From an uncultured Candidatus Actinomarina sp. (GTDB lineage Bacteria; Actinomycetota; Acidimicrobiia; Actinomarinales; Actinomarinaceae): a stretch of DNA of 64,000 nt. The stretch covers positions 504,056 through 568,055 of the forward strand of contig CACLXG010000001.1 in the NCBI GenBank assembly GCA_902610815.1, given 5' to 3'. Within the stretch, counting starts at the first letter, position 1, and each line of letters begins with the position of its first letter. A program made the translations under genes and the position numbers. The notes beneath the pieces were generated by a model. The model searched no databases. It was not told the origin of the DNA and saw nothing but the letters and a program-made list of their open reading frames with translations. This document shows positions 24,693 through 34,622 of this stretch, piece after piece.

Positions 24693-25237
24693 TAAACAAA
24701 GATACGAATTGGATCAGAAAAAAATATTAAAATAGCTAAAAATGTTACAGATGCAATACTTGATGTTCTTTTATCTAGAAGGAATGCCACAGCAAGTGCT
24801 TTTGTTAATACAAAATACATCCAACCAAATATTAATAAAGTTAAAAGTTGAAATATATTTTGCGGAATAGAAACATAGTTATTAACAAAAATAATTATTC
24901 CAAAAATACCAAGAATTCCATGGGTATAACCTGTAAAAATCAAAATGTTAGTAATTTCAATTATTGTATTAAATGCTCTTGTTAATAAAAACCATGATGC
25001 CAAAGTAGCGAACAACCAAGCAAAGACACCATCTACTAATCCATAAAAAACAATATCGCTTATATTTACTGAATTTGAATTTATTATAAATGGGATATAA
25101 ATACTTAGTAGACTTACCAACACTACAATAAGTGAATTTCCAGACTCATACCTATCATTACTAAATCTGATATACACATCTTGACTTAATCTAATAAATT
25201 TTTGAAATTGAGACCAGATATCTTTTAAAGAATTCAA
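24692..25237 (-). CDS. Unidentified polytopic membrane protein (Yip1-like topology)
   Basis: A 181-residue protein I do not recognise with certainty. A hydrophilic N-terminus (about residues 1-35) is followed by roughly five hydrophobic segments near 36-52, 62-85, 95-125, 130-152 and 160-178. The layout recalls Yip1-domain proteins, but no diagnostic motif is visible. It lies between rplQ and truA with a 2-base gap and a 1-base overlap, so it is co-transcribed with the alpha operon. No function is assigned. Confidence 0.7.
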   Translation of the reverse strand: MNSLKDIWSQFQKFIRLSQDVYIRFSNDRYESGNSLIVVLVSLLSIYIPFIINSNSVNISDIVFYGLVDGVFAWLFATLASWFLLTRAFNTIIEITNILIFTGYTHGILGIFGIIIFVNNYVSIPQNIFQLLTLLIFGWMYFVLTKALAVAFLLDKRTSSIASVTFLAILIFFSDPIRIFV

Positions 25238-25239
25238 AT

Positions 25240-25590
25240 TTAAACTAGTTCTAATACAGCTAACTCTGTGCCATCACCTTGTCTATATGTAGTTCTTGTA
25301 ATCCTAGTATATCCACCATTTCTGTCTTCATACTTTGGACCAATTTCATCAAAAAGTTTTGCAACAACTGACTTATTTTGAATCATTTTTAACACTTGTC
25401 TCCTATCATGAAGAGTCCCACTTTTTGCTTTTGTGATTACTTTTTCTGCATAAGGTTTTACAGTTTTAGCTTTTGTAACTGTTGTTTCAATTTTTTCATA
25501 TTCAATTAGAGCACTGATCAAATTACTAATAATTTGATCTTCATGTGAAGAAGAACCTCCAAGCCTTTTACCTTTTGTAGGTTTAGGCAT
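25240..25590 (-). CDS. rplQ: 50S ribosomal protein L17
   Basis: A 116-residue L17 located near the peptide exit tunnel. [16 protein letters not shown] at the start and the C-terminal [15 protein letters not shown] are typical. The ATG giving M-P-K-P-T is used; longer frames upstream lie within rpoA. It overlaps rpoA by 8 bases. Confidence 0.97.
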   Translation of the reverse strand: MPKPTKGKRLGGSSSHEDQIISNLISALIEYEKIETTVTKAKTVKPYAEKVITKAKSGTLHDRRQVLKMIQNKSVVAKLFDEIGPKYEDRNGGYTRITRTTYRQGDGTELAVLELV

Positions 25591-26542
25591 CAGCCATATC
25601 TCCTGAGTCAAGATCAGAACTTGTTGGAAGACTGAGTCCCAGCTCATCAAGCTTTGCAACTAATTCATCTAAACTTTTTTGTCCAAAGTTCGTTAAATTG
25701 AGCAAATCATCTTCTGTATATTCAAGAATTTGACCAACTGTAGTTATGTTTTCTCTACCAAGACAATTTCTTGGTCTTTCAGATAAATCTAATGCATCAA
25801 CAGACAATGAAAGGTCTGGAGAACTTCCTTCAGAAATAGTTAATTCTCCAAGTTCTAATCCAACTCCTTCATCAATATCTGCAAAAAGCTTCCATAATTC
25901 ACCAAGAGTTTTTCCAACTGACGAAATAGCTTCACTTGGCTCAATTGAACCATCAGTTTCAACATCTAAAGTTAACTTATCATAGTCAGTTACTTGACCA
26001 ACTTGTGTTGGTGAAACAGCATAGCTTACTTTTACGATTGGAGAGAATATAGAATCAATTGGTATAAAATTTGAATCACTAGTTTTATTTTTATCAGCTA
26101 ATCTATAACCAACTCCATGTGCAATTGAAACTTCCATATCAAGAGTAGAACTGTCGGATAATGTACATACTTTCAAATCAGTATTTACAACTTCAACTCC
26201 AGCAGGACATTGGATTTGTGCAGCAAGAACATCTCCTGGACCTTTAGCTTTAACTGTAAGTGTATGATTTTCTTGATCATCTACCTTGAGTACTAGTCTC
26301 TTTAAATTAAGAAGTAAATCTAAAACATCTTCTACCACTCCTGGGATTGATGTAAATTCATGATTTACTCCATCAATTTTGATTCCGGTTACAGCTACTC
26401 CAGGAACTCTTGAAAGAAGCGCTCTTCTCATTGTGTTGCCTAAGGTGAGACCAAATCCTGGTTCTAATGGTTCAATTACAAATTGGGTCCTATTTTTACC
26501 AAGCTCTTCTTGGGTAATCTCTGGTCTTTGTAGCATTAACAT
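25583..26542 (-). CDS. rpoA: DNA-directed RNA polymerase subunit alpha
   Basis: A 319-residue alpha subunit. The N-terminal domain (to about residue 230) carries the dimerisation and beta-binding motifs [20 protein letters not shown]. The C-terminal domain has [13 protein letters not shown] and N-F-G-Q-K-S-L-D-E, used for UP-element and activator contacts. It lies in the standard place between rpsD and rplQ. Confidence 0.98.
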   Translation of the reverse strand: MLMLQRPEITQEELGKNRTQFVIEPLEPGFGLTLGNTMRRALLSRVPGVAVTGIKIDGVNHEFTSIPGVVEDVLDLLLNLKRLVLKVDDQENHTLTVKAKGPGDVLAAQIQCPAGVEVVNTDLKVCTLSDSSTLDMEVSIAHGVGYRLADKNKTSDSNFIPIDSIFSPIVKVSYAVSPTQVGQVTDYDKLTLDVETDGSIEPSEAISSVGKTLGELWKLFADIDEGVGLELGELTISEGSSPDLSLSVDALDLSERPRNCLGRENITTVGQILEYTEDDLLNLTNFGQKSLDELVAKLDELGLSLPTSSDLDSGDMADA

Positions 26543-26563
26543 TTTATTTCTCCTCTCAAATGT

Positions 26564-27178
26564 TTACTTCGAATAAAGCTCTACTATTAATTGTTCTTCA
26601 ATCTGTGAACTTGCATCGCCCCTTGAAGGTTCAGCATTGATTTTTACAGATTTCTTTTTATTATCTACATCTAACCAGCTAGGTATTACATTGTCCTGTC
26701 CAGTATCGATAGTATGTTGGATAATTATTAAATCTTGGCTTGCATCTTTAATTTCAATTACATCACCTGGTTTTACCTTATGAGATGGAACATCAACAAA
26801 TTTACCATTTAGTTTAAAGTGTCTATGAGAAACTAACTGTCTTGCTTGAGGCCTAGTAGAAGCAAAACCAGCTCTATATATAACATTATCTAATCTTGAC
26901 TCAAGAAGCACAAGGAGGTTCTCTCCAGTAATTCCAGGCATTCTTGTAGCCTCTTTATAGTAATTTCTAAACTGCTTCTCAAGCACGCCATACATGTATC
27001 TCACTTTTTGTTTTTCTTTTAACTGAGTCCCGTAATCTGTTTCTCGAACTCTTTTTCTGCCATTTTCACCTGGTGGATAAGGCCTGTCCTGAAGTGCTTT
27101 ATCACCTTTTCTATTCTCAAAAACATTAAAGCCTATTCTTCTTGATACTCTTACTCGAGGTCCCGTATATCTAGCCAT
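26564..27178 (-). CDS. rpsD: 30S ribosomal protein S4, zinc-free form
   Basis: A 204-residue S4, a primary 16S rRNA binder. R-P-Y-P-P-G, L-K-E-K-Q-K-V-R-x-x-Y-G and the S4 RNA-binding domain (S-R-L-D-N-V-I-Y-R-A-G-F-A-x-T-R-P-Q-A-R-Q-L-V-S-H) are clear. The N-terminal region, which holds four zinc cysteines in C+ forms of S4, contains no cysteine here (G-P-R-V-R-V-S-R-R-I-G-F). A C-terminal charged stretch is slightly variable. It fits a general zinc-sparing pattern in this window. Confidence 0.97.
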   Translation of the reverse strand: MARYTGPRVRVSRRIGFNVFENRKGDKALQDRPYPPGENGRKRVRETDYGTQLKEKQKVRYMYGVLEKQFRNYYKEATRMPGITGENLLVLLESRLDNVIYRAGFASTRPQARQLVSHRHFKLNGKFVDVPSHKVKPGDVIEIKDASQDLIIIQHTIDTGQDNVIPSWLDVDNKKKSVKINAEPSRGDASSQIEEQLIVELYSK

Positions 27179-27561
27179 TATCCTCTTCTTCTTTTCTTAG
27201 GCCTGCAGCCATTATGAGGAGTTGGAGTTATGTCTTTGATTGTTCCAACATCCATACCCATATTTTGTAAAGTTCTAACAGCAGTTTCTCTACCAGCACC
27301 TGTACCGCTGATAATTATGTCTAGCTTTTGAACTCCATACTCAGTAGCCCTTCTAACAGCTTCTTCCGCTGCAACTTGTGCTGCGTAAGGTGTAGACTTT
27401 CTAGATCCCTTAAATCCAACAGATCCACCAGATGTCCAAACTATAGTTTCACCAGATGGGTTTGATATATTTATTATTGTATTATTAAAACTTGCTTTTA
27501 TGTGAGCTACACCAGCAGGTACGTTTTTTTTGACTTTCTTTTTAGTTTTTTGATCAGCCAT
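27178..27561 (-). CDS. rpsK: 30S ribosomal protein S11
   Basis: A 127-residue S11 of the 30S platform near the E site. A lysine-rich start, F-N-N-T-I-I-N-I-S in the first third and the terminal [15 protein letters not shown] are typical. It touches rpsM upstream and rpsD downstream with one-base overlaps. Confidence 0.98.
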   Translation of the reverse strand: MADQKTKKKVKKNVPAGVAHIKASFNNTIINISNPSGETIVWTSGGSVGFKGSRKSTPYAAQVAAEEAVRRATEYGVQKLDIIISGTGAGRETAVRTLQNMGMDVGTIKDITPTPHNGCRPKKRRRG

Positions 27562-27938
27562 TATTTCAATGCTTTCTTTTTACCAGCTATTGCAAACCTA
27601 GGGCCTTTTCTTGTCCTAGCGTTTGTATGAGTTCTTTGACCTCTCACTGGAAGTCCTTTTCTGTGCCTTAAGCCTTGATATGTGCCAATTTCGGTTTTTC
27701 TTCTTATATTTTGTGATACATCTCTTCTAAGATCACCCTCTACTCTAAAATTTGCTTCAATGTACTTTCTAATTTGTGCAACTTCATCATTTGTAAGATT
27801 ACTTACGCGAGTACTTGGATCTATTTTGAGATCTGTACAAATATCATCAGCTCTTTTTGCACCAATTCCATGTATGTATCTTAACGATGCAACAACTCTT
27901 TTTTCTCTTGGAATGTCAATACCTGAAATACGTGCCAT
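27561..27938 (-). CDS. rpsM: 30S ribosomal protein S13
   Basis: A 125-residue S13 of the 30S head that contacts P-site tRNA and S19. A-R-I-S-G-I-D-I-P at the N-terminus, Y-I-H-G-I-G near residue 22 and the basic tail [14 protein letters not shown] are canonical. It follows rpmJ by 7 bases and shares one base with rpsK. Confidence 0.98.
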   Translation of the reverse strand: MARISGIDIPREKRVVASLRYIHGIGAKRADDICTDLKIDPSTRVSNLTNDEVAQIRKYIEANFRVEGDLRRDVSQNIRRKTEIGTYQGLRHRKGLPVRGQRTHTNARTRKGPRFAIAGKKKALK

Positions 27939-27945
27939 ATAAAAA

Positions 27946-28062
27946 CTAACCTTGCCTCTGTTTGTGACGAGGATTTCTTTTATTTATTACGTAAAGTTTG
28001 CCCTTTCTTCTAACGATTTGATCGTTAGGGCCTCTCTTCTTAACGCTTGATTTAACTTTCAT
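27946..28062 (-). CDS. rpmJ: 50S ribosomal protein L36, cysteine-free form
   Basis: A 38-residue L36: [14 protein letters not shown] at the start, then I-V-R-R-K-G, ending N-P-R-H-K-Q-R-Q-G. The three cysteines and one histidine that bind zinc in C+ L36 are reduced to the histidine only, so this is a C- form. It is the only rpmJ seen and sits at the standard infA-rpmJ-rpsM site, overlapping infA by four bases (ATGA). Confidence 0.93.
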   Translation of the reverse strand: MKVKSSVKKRGPNDQIVRRKGKLYVINKRNPRHKQRQG

Positions 28063-28283
28063 TTATGTCTCCAAATAATCCTACCTCTTGTAGGATCATA
28101 TGGTGAAACTTCCATTTCAACAACATCCCCAGGTAAAATTCTTATATACCTCATTCTCATTTTTCCAGACACATGAGCTAATATTTCTGCACCACTTTCA
28201 AGTTGGACTTTAAAAGAGGCGTTAGGCAGAGTTTCCATAACCGTTCCTTGAACTTTAATTATGTTTTTTTCTTTTTCTACCAA
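28059..28283 (-). CDS. infA: Translation initiation factor IF-1
   Basis: A 74-residue S1-like OB-fold factor that binds the 30S A site during initiation. [24 protein letters not shown] and the C-terminal [12 protein letters not shown] are typical. The start is a TTG with a weak upstream AAGG. It lies 66 bases after map and overlaps rpmJ. Confidence 0.97.
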   Translation of the reverse strand: MVEKEKNIIKVQGTVMETLPNASFKVQLESGAEILAHVSGKMRMRYIRILPGDVVEMEVSPYDPTRGRIIWRHK

Positions 28284-28349
28284 AATTAGCCTTGATTATA
28301 TGACCGATTTACTAGATTAGTGCGATTTGAAACTATTACAAACACAAAA

Positions 28350-29117
28350 TTAAAATAAGTTTTCTGTAAAAACACGTATCCCTTCCTCTGTTAATCCTAT
28401 TGTATGCTCCCAATGGGCTGAATTTTGGCCATCTATTGTCTTAACTGTCCATCCATCTTCATCAACCATTGTTTCTTCAGAACCTAAGTTAAACATGGGC
28501 TCAATACAAATAGCCATTCCTGTCTTTAACTCAAAACCTGTATTTTTTTTACCATAATGAGGTACTTGTGGTTCTTCATGCATTTCCTGGCCAATACCGT
28601 GTCCAACATAGTTTTTTACATTACCAAGGTTTTTTCTTCTTGCTATTTTGTCAATTTTATATCCAATTGTTCCCAGTTTTTGCCCATCTTTAACTAGTTT
28701 TACTGCTTCATTTAATGCATGTTTAGTAGTCTCTATAAGAAACTTATCCTCATTGGAGATTTCTCCTATCCCATAAGTAAATGCAGCATCAGCATGAAAA
28801 CCCTCAAATGATACTCCAACATCTATGGAAATTAAGTCACCTTCATGCATGATTCTTTCATTAGGTATCCCATGAACTATTGCATCATTTGGTGATGCAC
28901 AAATATAAGCAGGATAAGGGCCATGTCCAGGTGGTGCATAACCAAAAAAACTAGATTGAACATTTGACTTTTCTACAATATTTTTAGCAATTACATCTAG
29001 ATCTTTAAGAGTCATGCCGGGTTTAGTTGAATTGTATATTTCATAATGTATGTTTGAAACTACTTTGCCTGCTCTTGCCATCTTTTCAAAATCTTCCGAA
29101 GTTTTATATGTAAGCAT
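28350..29117 (-). CDS. map: Methionine aminopeptidase, type I
   Basis: A 255-residue enzyme that removes N-terminal methionine. Metal ligands are visible as the aspartates in S-I-D-V-G and D-A-A-F-T, the histidine in Y-V-G-H-G-I-G, and glutamates in I-E-P-M-F and H-W-E-H-T. H-G-I-P is the substrate-loop histidine. There is no N-terminal zinc-finger extension. It lies between adk and infA as in Gram-positive spc operons. Confidence 0.97.
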   Translation of the reverse strand: MLTYKTSEDFEKMARAGKVVSNIHYEIYNSTKPGMTLKDLDVIAKNIVEKSNVQSSFFGYAPPGHGPYPAYICASPNDAIVHGIPNERIMHEGDLISIDVGVSFEGFHADAAFTYGIGEISNEDKFLIETTKHALNEAVKLVKDGQKLGTIGYKIDKIARRKNLGNVKNYVGHGIGQEMHEEPQVPHYGKKNTGFELKTGMAICIEPMFNLGSEETMVDEDGWTVKTIDGQNSAHWEHTIGLTEEGIRVFTENLF

Positions 29118-29120
29118 TAT

Positions 29121-29681
29121 TTATTCAAATTCTTTCATTATTAAGTTATAAATATTTTCAACTTCGCCAACAGCATTTATCTTTGCAACTAAATTTTTTA
29201 GTTCATAATATTCAATTAGAGGAGCAGTATCATTTTCATAAACTTCAAGCCTGACACTTACAGACTCTTCTGTATCATCACTTCGACCACTAGTTTCGCC
29301 TCTGTTTAAAATTCTTTTTATTAGCTCATCACGGTCAGCTTCAAAAACAATAACTTTAGAAATTTTAAATTCGGCGCTTATGCTATCAAGACTTTCTGCT
29401 TGTGCAATCGTCCTTGGAAAGCCATCCAGTATTGCTCCGTTGACACAATCTTGAGAGAGAAGCCTTTCTTGCAACATTTCAATAACTAAAGAATCTGGAA
29501 CAAGTTTACCTTCGTCGAGAAGAGATTTAGCAATTTTTCCAAGCTCTGTTTCATTGCTTACATGCTCGCGAAGCATGTCACCTGTAGATATGTGAGCAAG
29601 ATCTTTTTCTTTAGCTATTGATACTGCTTGAGTTCCTTTTCCAGCACCAGGCGGCCCTAGAAAGATTACTAAATTGCTCAA
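29121..29681 (-). CDS. adk: Adenylate kinase, short-lid form
   Basis: A 186-residue AMP kinase. The P-loop is G-P-P-G-A-G-K-G-T at residues 8-16. S-T-G-D-M-L-R and D-G-F-P-R-T follow. The lid is short (N-R-G-E-T-S-G-R-S-D-D) and has no zinc cysteines, unlike many Gram-positive forms. It overlaps secY by four bases. Confidence 0.97.
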   Translation of the reverse strand: MSNLVIFLGPPGAGKGTQAVSIAKEKDLAHISTGDMLREHVSNETELGKIAKSLLDEGKLVPDSLVIEMLQERLLSQDCVNGAILDGFPRTIAQAESLDSISAEFKISKVIVFEADRDELIKRILNRGETSGRSDDTEESVSVRLEVYENDTAPLIEYYELKNLVAKINAVGEVENIYNLIMKEFE

Positions 29682-30991
29682 TCAATGAATCCTTCATAAT
29701 TTCGCATACTTAATTGGCTCTCGATTTGCTTCATGGTTTCCAAAGCTACACCTACTGTAATAAGAATTGATATACCACTAAATCCAAGTGGAATGTCCCA
29801 TATAACAGATGCTATTGACGGAAGCACCGCAACTGAGGCTAAAAATACAGATCCTGGAAGAGTGATTCTGTTAATAATATGCGAAAGATAGTTGGTAGTA
29901 GAAATTCCAGGCCTAACTCCAGGTACAAAGCCTCCCTGTCTTCTAATCATATCTGACTGGCGAACTGGATCAAATTGGATTGTTGTATAGAAGTATGTAA
30001 AGAAAATAATCAATATACCAAGAAAGAAAACATAAAACCAAGTTGTCCCTTGAGAGTTAGCTAAGTTAATGTCAATCCAATTTCTAATAGCGGCAGTGAC
30101 ATTGTTGTCTTGCGGTAGGGAAGTAGCTACTAGAGCAGGGAAAAACAAAATACTGGTTGCAAATATAACTGGAATAACTCCAGCACTATTAACTTTCAAA
30201 GGAATATACGTGCTTTGTCCACCCATAACTTTTCTTCCTCTAACTCGTTTTGCAAACTGTATAGGAATTCTTCTTTGACCTTGTTCAACATAAATTATTC
30301 CAACAATCATAAGTATGAACATAACCATAAGAAACACGAATTGACCAACTCTTCCTTGACCGGCTGTTACTTGATAAGAACTTCCAAACTGCGAAGGTAA
30401 CTGACTTACAATACTTGCAAAAATTATTAAAGACATGCCATTACCTACACCCCGTTGAGAAATAAGCTCGCCAATCCACATAATAAATGCTGTACCAGCA
30501 GTCATTGTTAGGACTATTAGCCCAACTCTTGATGGTGTATAGTTTGGGATCAATGATATTCCTCCAGTTAAACTTCCTCTAGAAAATAAGTAAGTTAGTG
30601 CTGTAGATTGTAAAAGGGCTAAAACAACAGTTATGTATCTTGTCCATTGGGTGATAACTTTTCTACCCGACTCACCTTCTTCTTGAAGTTTTTGCAACCT
30701 TGGGATTACAACAGTCAACAACTGAAGAATAATACTTGCAGTTATATAAGGCATTATTCCAAGAGCAAATACTGAAAAAGTCTCTAGTGCACCTCCAGAA
30801 AATAAATTAAGCAATCCGTAGATACCAGCCTGAGACCCAGAATCTGTAAGTCTCTGGACAGCATCAAGATCTACCCCTGGCACTGGTACAGCAGCTCCCA
30901 ATCTATAAACAGCAAACATAAAAAGAGTGAATAGTATTCTTTTTCTTAAATCTGGAATTTTAAATATATATCTAAAAATAGATAGTTGCAT
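29678..30991 (-). CDS. secY: Protein translocase subunit SecY
   Basis: A 437-residue channel subunit of the Sec translocon with ten predicted membrane helices. R-I-L-F-T-L-F-M-F-A-V-Y-R-L-G at the start, the plug region G-A-L-E-T-F-S-V-F-A-L-G-I-M-P-Y-I and G-G-F-V-P-G-V-R-P-G in the C-terminal half are hallmarks. It follows rplO by 2 bases. Confidence 0.98.
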   Translation of the reverse strand: MQLSIFRYIFKIPDLRKRILFTLFMFAVYRLGAAVPVPGVDLDAVQRLTDSGSQAGIYGLLNLFSGGALETFSVFALGIMPYITASIILQLLTVVIPRLQKLQEEGESGRKVITQWTRYITVVLALLQSTALTYLFSRGSLTGGISLIPNYTPSRVGLIVLTMTAGTAFIMWIGELISQRGVGNGMSLIIFASIVSQLPSQFGSSYQVTAGQGRVGQFVFLMVMFILMIVGIIYVEQGQRRIPIQFAKRVRGRKVMGGQSTYIPLKVNSAGVIPVIFATSILFFPALVATSLPQDNNVTAAIRNWIDINLANSQGTTWFYVFFLGILIIFFTYFYTTIQFDPVRQSDMIRRQGGFVPGVRPGISTTNYLSHIINRITLPGSVFLASVAVLPSIASVIWDIPLGFSGISILITVGVALETMKQIESQLSMRNYEGFID

Positions 30992-30993
30992 AA

Positions 30994-31443
30994 TTACTCT
31001 TTAATAATTTCTACAGTACCGCCAGCACTTTCAATTTTGCTTTTAGCAACTTCACTTATCGCATGAATTTTCAAATCTATTTTTGTGGTAATTTCACCAT
31101 CACCTAATATTTTTACCAAACCTTTTTTTCTAGTTAGTCCCATTTCTCTTAGGATATCTGGCGTTACTTCTCCTTCTAAATTTTTTTCTTCTAATTCACT
31201 GACATTTACAACAACATATGACATTTTTGCAGGATTGCCAATTCCCCTCACTTTAGGAATACGTCTGTATAAAGGTATTTGACCTCCCTCAAAATAGGCT
31301 GGAACGGTTTTTCTTGCACCTGTACCCTTAGTTCCTCTACCTGCAGTTTTTCCTCTTTTGCCTGACTCTCCTCTACCTTTTCTTAATTTTTGTTTTGTAG
31401 ATCCAGGGCTTGGTTTCAAATGATGAAATCTTAGTTTTTTCAT
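30994..31443 (-). CDS. rplO: 50S ribosomal protein L15
   Basis: A 149-residue L15, a central assembly protein. The basic glycine-rich N-terminal part (R-K-G-R-G-E-S-G-K-R-G-K-T-A-G-R-G-T-K-G) and F-E-G-G-Q-I-P-L-Y-R-R-I-P are typical. It lies one base after rpmD and two bases before secY. Confidence 0.98.
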   Translation of the reverse strand: MKKLRFHHLKPSPGSTKQKLRKGRGESGKRGKTAGRGTKGTGARKTVPAYFEGGQIPLYRRIPKVRGIGNPAKMSYVVVNVSELEEKNLEGEVTPDILREMGLTRKKGLVKILGDGEITTKIDLKIHAISEVAKSKIESAGGTVEIIKE

Positions 31444-31444
31444 A

Positions 31445-31624
31445 TTATTTAACCTCTTCTATTTCTACTAAATGTTCAATTTTGTGAAGCATACCTTCGA
31501 CCATCGGATTGAGCTCTCTTTCAGTTGAAGAATTAATTTTCTTAAGACCTAAACTTCTTACGGTCTCTCGAGCTTTTGGTTTTTGCCCAATCAAGCTTCT
31601 TTTTAAAGTAATTTTAACTTTCAT
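31445..31624 (-). CDS. rpmD: 50S ribosomal protein L30
   Basis: A 59-residue L30. The start [13 protein letters not shown] and the motif [13 protein letters not shown] are diagnostic, and the length is normal. It begins inside the rpsE end (11-base overlap) and lies in the standard S5-L30-L15 order. Confidence 0.95.
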   Translation of the reverse strand: MKVKITLKRSLIGQKPKARETVRSLGLKKINSSTERELNPMVEGMLHKIEHLVEIEEVK

Positions 31625-32165
31625 CTATTACCTTAACTTTTTTTTCAGCTTTAGTTTTCTCATATGCCTCAACTAACCCAGCTGGTGCGACCTCGGAAGG
31701 CTTTTTACCCCTAAGTCCGGCAACCATATCTGGTGTTCTTTGGTTTAACAAGCCATTGATTGTTGCTTTGGCAACATTAAGATGTGTAGGTGATCCTAGA
31801 GATTTTGCAAGTATATCTTTAACCCCTGCAACTTCAAGCACCTGTCTGGCTGCACCACCTGCAATAACTCCAGTACCAGGAGCTGCTGGTTTAAGAAGAA
31901 CTCTAGAGGATCCATGTTTTCCAATAATTGAGTGAACAATTGTTGATCCTGCCATAGGGATGTCTTGAATATCTTTTTTAGCATTTTCTATAGCTTTTTG
32001 AATAGCTAATGGAACTTCAGAACCTTTTCCATAGCCAATTCCAGCTTTTCCATTTCCATCTCCAACTGCTACAAGAGCAGTAAATGCAAAGTTTCTTCCA
32101 CCCTTTACAACTTTGGCAACTCTATTAATATGAATTACACTTTCTTGAAGTTCAAGCTCAGTCAT
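31614..32165 (-). CDS. rpsE: 30S ribosomal protein S5
   Basis: A 183-residue S5 that helps decoding accuracy. [23 protein letters not shown] and the [10 protein letters not shown] loop are conserved. A short lysine-rich C-terminal tail is present. It shares one base with rplR. Confidence 0.98.
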   Translation of the reverse strand: MTELELQESVIHINRVAKVVKGGRNFAFTALVAVGDGNGKAGIGYGKGSEVPLAIQKAIENAKKDIQDIPMAGSTIVHSIIGKHGSSRVLLKPAAPGTGVIAGGAARQVLEVAGVKDILAKSLGSPTHLNVAKATINGLLNQRTPDMVAGLRGKKPSEVAPAGLVEAYEKTKAEKKVKVIDES

Positions 32166-32512
32166 TAAAATTCAATTCCTTTTTCCCTAATTCCATCTGC
32201 TAAGGATTTAACTCTACCGTGATATACATAACCACCTCTATCAAAAACTGCTTTTGAAATTTTAAGATCATTTAACTTTTTACCCATAAGTTCTCCAACC
32301 TCTTTTGAGGCGTCAACTGACAAATTTTCAGATTTTACTTCTTTTGAAAGAGTACTTGCTGATGCAATTGTTACTTGATTTAAATCATCTATAGCCTGAA
32401 CATATATATTGTTATTACTTTTAAATACAGCAAGACGAGGAACAGAAGCTGTGCCGTTAATTTTTTTTCTTATTCTTATTTTTCTGTGTTGTCTTTTGTC
32501 TTTAACTTTCAT
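32165..32512 (-). CDS. rplR: 50S ribosomal protein L18
   Basis: A 115-residue L18 that binds 5S r[12 protein letters not shown] and P-R-L-A-V-F-K-S-N near residue 25 and the C-terminal F-D-R-G-G-Y-x-Y-H-G-R-V are family marks. It follows rplF by 8 bases and shares one base with rpsE. Confidence 0.98.
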   Translation of the reverse strand: MKVKDKRQHRKIRIRKKINGTASVPRLAVFKSNNNIYVQAIDDLNQVTIASASTLSKEVKSENLSVDASKEVGELMGKKLNDLKISKAVFDRGGYVYHGRVKSLADGIREKGIEF

Positions 32513-32520
32513 AATATTTT

Positions 32521-33072
32521 TTATGCTCCAGCAGTTACTGCAGCTTTACCTGCTTTTCTTCTTACATATTCATCTTCATACCTAATGCCTTTACCCTTAT
32601 ATGGCTCAGGAGGTTTAATAGCTCTAATATTTGCTGATACTTGTCCAACAAGTGCCTTGTCTATTCCAGAGACAATTATTGTATTTTGATCTGGAACTTC
32701 AAAATTTATACCTTCAACTTTTTTGAAAATTACAGGATGTGAAAATCCGCAAAGAATCTCAATATCATTACCCTTCAAAGTTGCCCTATGTCCAACACCT
32801 TGTAATAGTAAAGTCTTCTTATAGCCTTCCAATACACCTTGAATATTGTTTGCAATTAAAGATCTATATAATCCATGAAGGCTTCTAACTTCAGCAACTT
32901 CAGAACTTCTAGAAAAATTTAAAATGTTTTCATTAACCTCATAATTTATTCTGTCATCAACAATTTCAACTATGAGCTCACCTTTAGGACCTTTAACAGA
33001 AATAAAATTTCCATCGATTTTTATTTCGACTTTTTCAGGTATTTCAATTGGTTTGTTGCCAATCCTACTCAT
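32521..33072 (-). CDS. rplF: 50S ribosomal protein L6
   Basis: A 183-residue L6 near the factor-binding site. M-S-R-I-G-N-K-P-I at the start and the C-terminal K-P-P-E-P-Y-K-G-K-G-I-R-Y with a V-R-R-K-A-G-K tail are typical. The ATG that overlaps the rpsH stop as ATGA is the expected start; the frame could begin two codons earlier but homology does not. Confidence 0.97.
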   Translation of the reverse strand: MSRIGNKPIEIPEKVEIKIDGNFISVKGPKGELIVEIVDDRINYEVNENILNFSRSSEVAEVRSLHGLYRSLIANNIQGVLEGYKKTLLLQGVGHRATLKGNDIEILCGFSHPVIFKKVEGINFEVPDQNTIIVSGIDKALVGQVSANIRAIKPPEPYKGKGIRYEDEYVRRKAGKAAVTAGA

Positions 33073-33467
33073 GACCAAACCTCACAAATCAATTCTCCAC
33101 CAAGTTTTCTTTTTCGAGCTTCAGAATCAGGTAATAAGCCTCTTGAAGTTGAAACTACAACAGTTCCCAATCCACCATTATTTCTTGGAAGCGAATCAGA
33201 ACCTACATATAGTCTTCTTCCTGGTTTACTAAGTCTGTTTAAGCCAGCTAAAACTGGTGAACCATTTTCGGAATATTTTAAATCTATTTCTATTTGTTTA
33301 TCTGAACCATCTCCAAAAACTTTAACATCACTAATATATCCTTCTTCCTTTAATAGTTTTGAAAGTTCTAGTTTGAACTTTGAATGAGGAACTGAAACGG
33401 ATGGCTTACTAACCATTGATGCATTTCTTATTCTTGTGAGAAAATCTGAAATTGGATCTGAATTCAT
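33069..33467 (-). CDS. rpsH: 30S ribosomal protein S8
   Basis: A 132-residue S8, a primary binder of the central domain of 16S rRNA. D-P-I-S-D-F-L-T-R-I-R-N-A at the N-terminus and the C-terminal V-V-S-T-S-R-G-L-L-P-D-S-E-A are canonical. It follows rpsN by 2 bases. Confidence 0.98.
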   Translation of the reverse strand: MNSDPISDFLTRIRNASMVSKPSVSVPHSKFKLELSKLLKEEGYISDVKVFGDGSDKQIEIDLKYSENGSPVLAGLNRLSKPGRRLYVGSDSLPRNNGGLGTVVVSTSRGLLPDSEARKRKLGGELICEVWS

Positions 33468-33469
33468 TA

Positions 33470-33775
33470 TTACCAGGAAGCTTTCTTGATACCAGGCAAC
33501 TCACCTTTTAATGCCAGATCTCTGAATGTATTTCTTGACATCCCAAATTTTCTGAGGGTACCTCTAGGTCTACCTGTTACTTCGCATCGGTTTCGATGTC
33601 TCGTAGCAGAAGCATCTCTAGGCATTTTTGCAATCTTTTTTTGAGCTTCACGCTTTTCATCATATGATGTATTAGGATCCTTAATAATTTTAAGCAACTC
33701 CTGGCGCCTTTCAGCGTAGACTGAGATTGCTCTCTTTCTTTGATTGTTTTTTACTATTTTGCTCGTTTTTGCCAT
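33470..33775 (-). CDS. rpsN: 30S ribosomal protein S14, long zinc-independent form
   Basis: A 101-residue S14 of the long C- type. The C-terminal core ([27 protein letters not shown]) is canonical, but the CxxC pairs of the 61-residue zinc form are absent. In most actinobacteria the spc operon carries the short zinc form and the long form is a Zur-controlled spare; here the long form occupies the spc position. Confidence 0.97.
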   Translation of the reverse strand: MAKTSKIVKNNQRKRAISVYAERRQELLKIIKDPNTSYDEKREAQKKIAKMPRDASATRHRNRCEVTGRPRGTLRKFGMSRNTFRDLALKGELPGIKKASW

Positions 33776-33777
33776 AA

Positions 33778-34323
33778 TTAATTCTCCCTAAATGGAAATC
33801 CTAGCGATTGTAATAATACATAACCTTTTTCGTTATCGTTAGCAGAAGTACAAATTGTAATATTCATTCCTCTAATGTCTCTTACCTTGTCATATTCAAC
33901 TTCAGGAAAGACTAACTGTTCATTTAATCCAAGTGTGTAATTTCCATTTCCATCAAACGATTTTTTGCTAAAACCTCTAAAGTCACGAATTCGAGGTACT
34001 ACAATCTGAACAAACCTATCATAAAATTCCCACATCCTGTCACCTCTTAAGGTAACAGATGTACCAATTGGCATTCCTTCTCTAATTTTGAATCCTGCAA
34101 TTGATTTTTTTGCTCTTCTAATCACTGGCTTTTGTCCAGAAATAGCAGTTAATTCATCAACCATTGACTCAAGCGCTCTACCATCAGTAGCTGCTTTCCC
34201 ATCACCGATATTGATGATTATTTTTTCAAGACTTGGTATTTCATTTATATTATTCAATTGAAGATCAGACATAATCTTTTTCTTTAATTCGGTATTGAAC
34301 TGTTCTTTTAGTCTAGGAATCAT
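33778..34323 (-). CDS. rplE: 50S ribosomal protein L5
   Basis: A 181-residue L5 that binds 5S rRNA and touches the 30S head. P-R-L-K-E-Q near the start, [19 protein letters not shown] and the C-terminal [12 protein letters not shown] are clear. It overlaps rplX by four bases. Confidence 0.98.
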   Translation of the reverse strand: MIPRLKEQFNTELKKKIMSDLQLNNINEIPSLEKIIINIGDGKAATDGRALESMVDELTAISGQKPVIRRAKKSIAGFKIREGMPIGTSVTLRGDRMWEFYDRFVQIVVPRIRDFRGFSKKSFDGNGNYTLGLNEQLVFPEVEYDKVRDIRGMNITICTSANDNEKGYVLLQSLGFPFREN

Positions 34324-34622
34324 ACTTCATCACCTGTTTGAGCTAATATTCTATATTTCTTGCCATTTTTATCAAACTTATAGCCAACTCGTCCGGATTT
34401 CTTTTTCACAACTAATGCAACATTGGATACATTTATTGGCATACTTTTATCAATAACTCCTCCTTGCATTGTTTGACCTTGTGGTTTCTGATGTTTTTTA
34501 TTTACATTAACTCCCTCAACTAAAACAGTTCCTTTTTTTGGAAATGCTTGTAAAACTTTACCTTCTTTTCCAGCATCTTTTCCTGATATTACTTTTACTA
34601 AGTCTCCTTTTTGGATTTTCAT
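34320..34622 (-). CDS. rplX: 50S ribosomal protein L24
   Basis: A 100-residue L24, an assembly initiator with an N-terminal KOW motif (K-G-D-L-V-K-V-I-S-G-K-D-A-G-K-E-G-K-V). V-E-G-V-N-V-N-K-K-H-Q-K-P follows. It overlaps both rplN (1 base) and rplE (4 bases). Confidence 0.98.
   Translation of the reverse strand: MKIQKGDLVKVISGKDAGKEGKVLQAFPKKGTVLVEGVNVNKKHQKPQGQTMQGGVIDKSMPINVSNVALVVKKKSGRVGYKFDKNGKKYRILAQTGDEV

Noticed and set aside
31796..31984. Open frames lying within conserved genes in other frames (for example inside rpsE, rpoC and groL)
   Set aside because: They lack family similarity and arise from the codon bias of AT-rich coding DNA.
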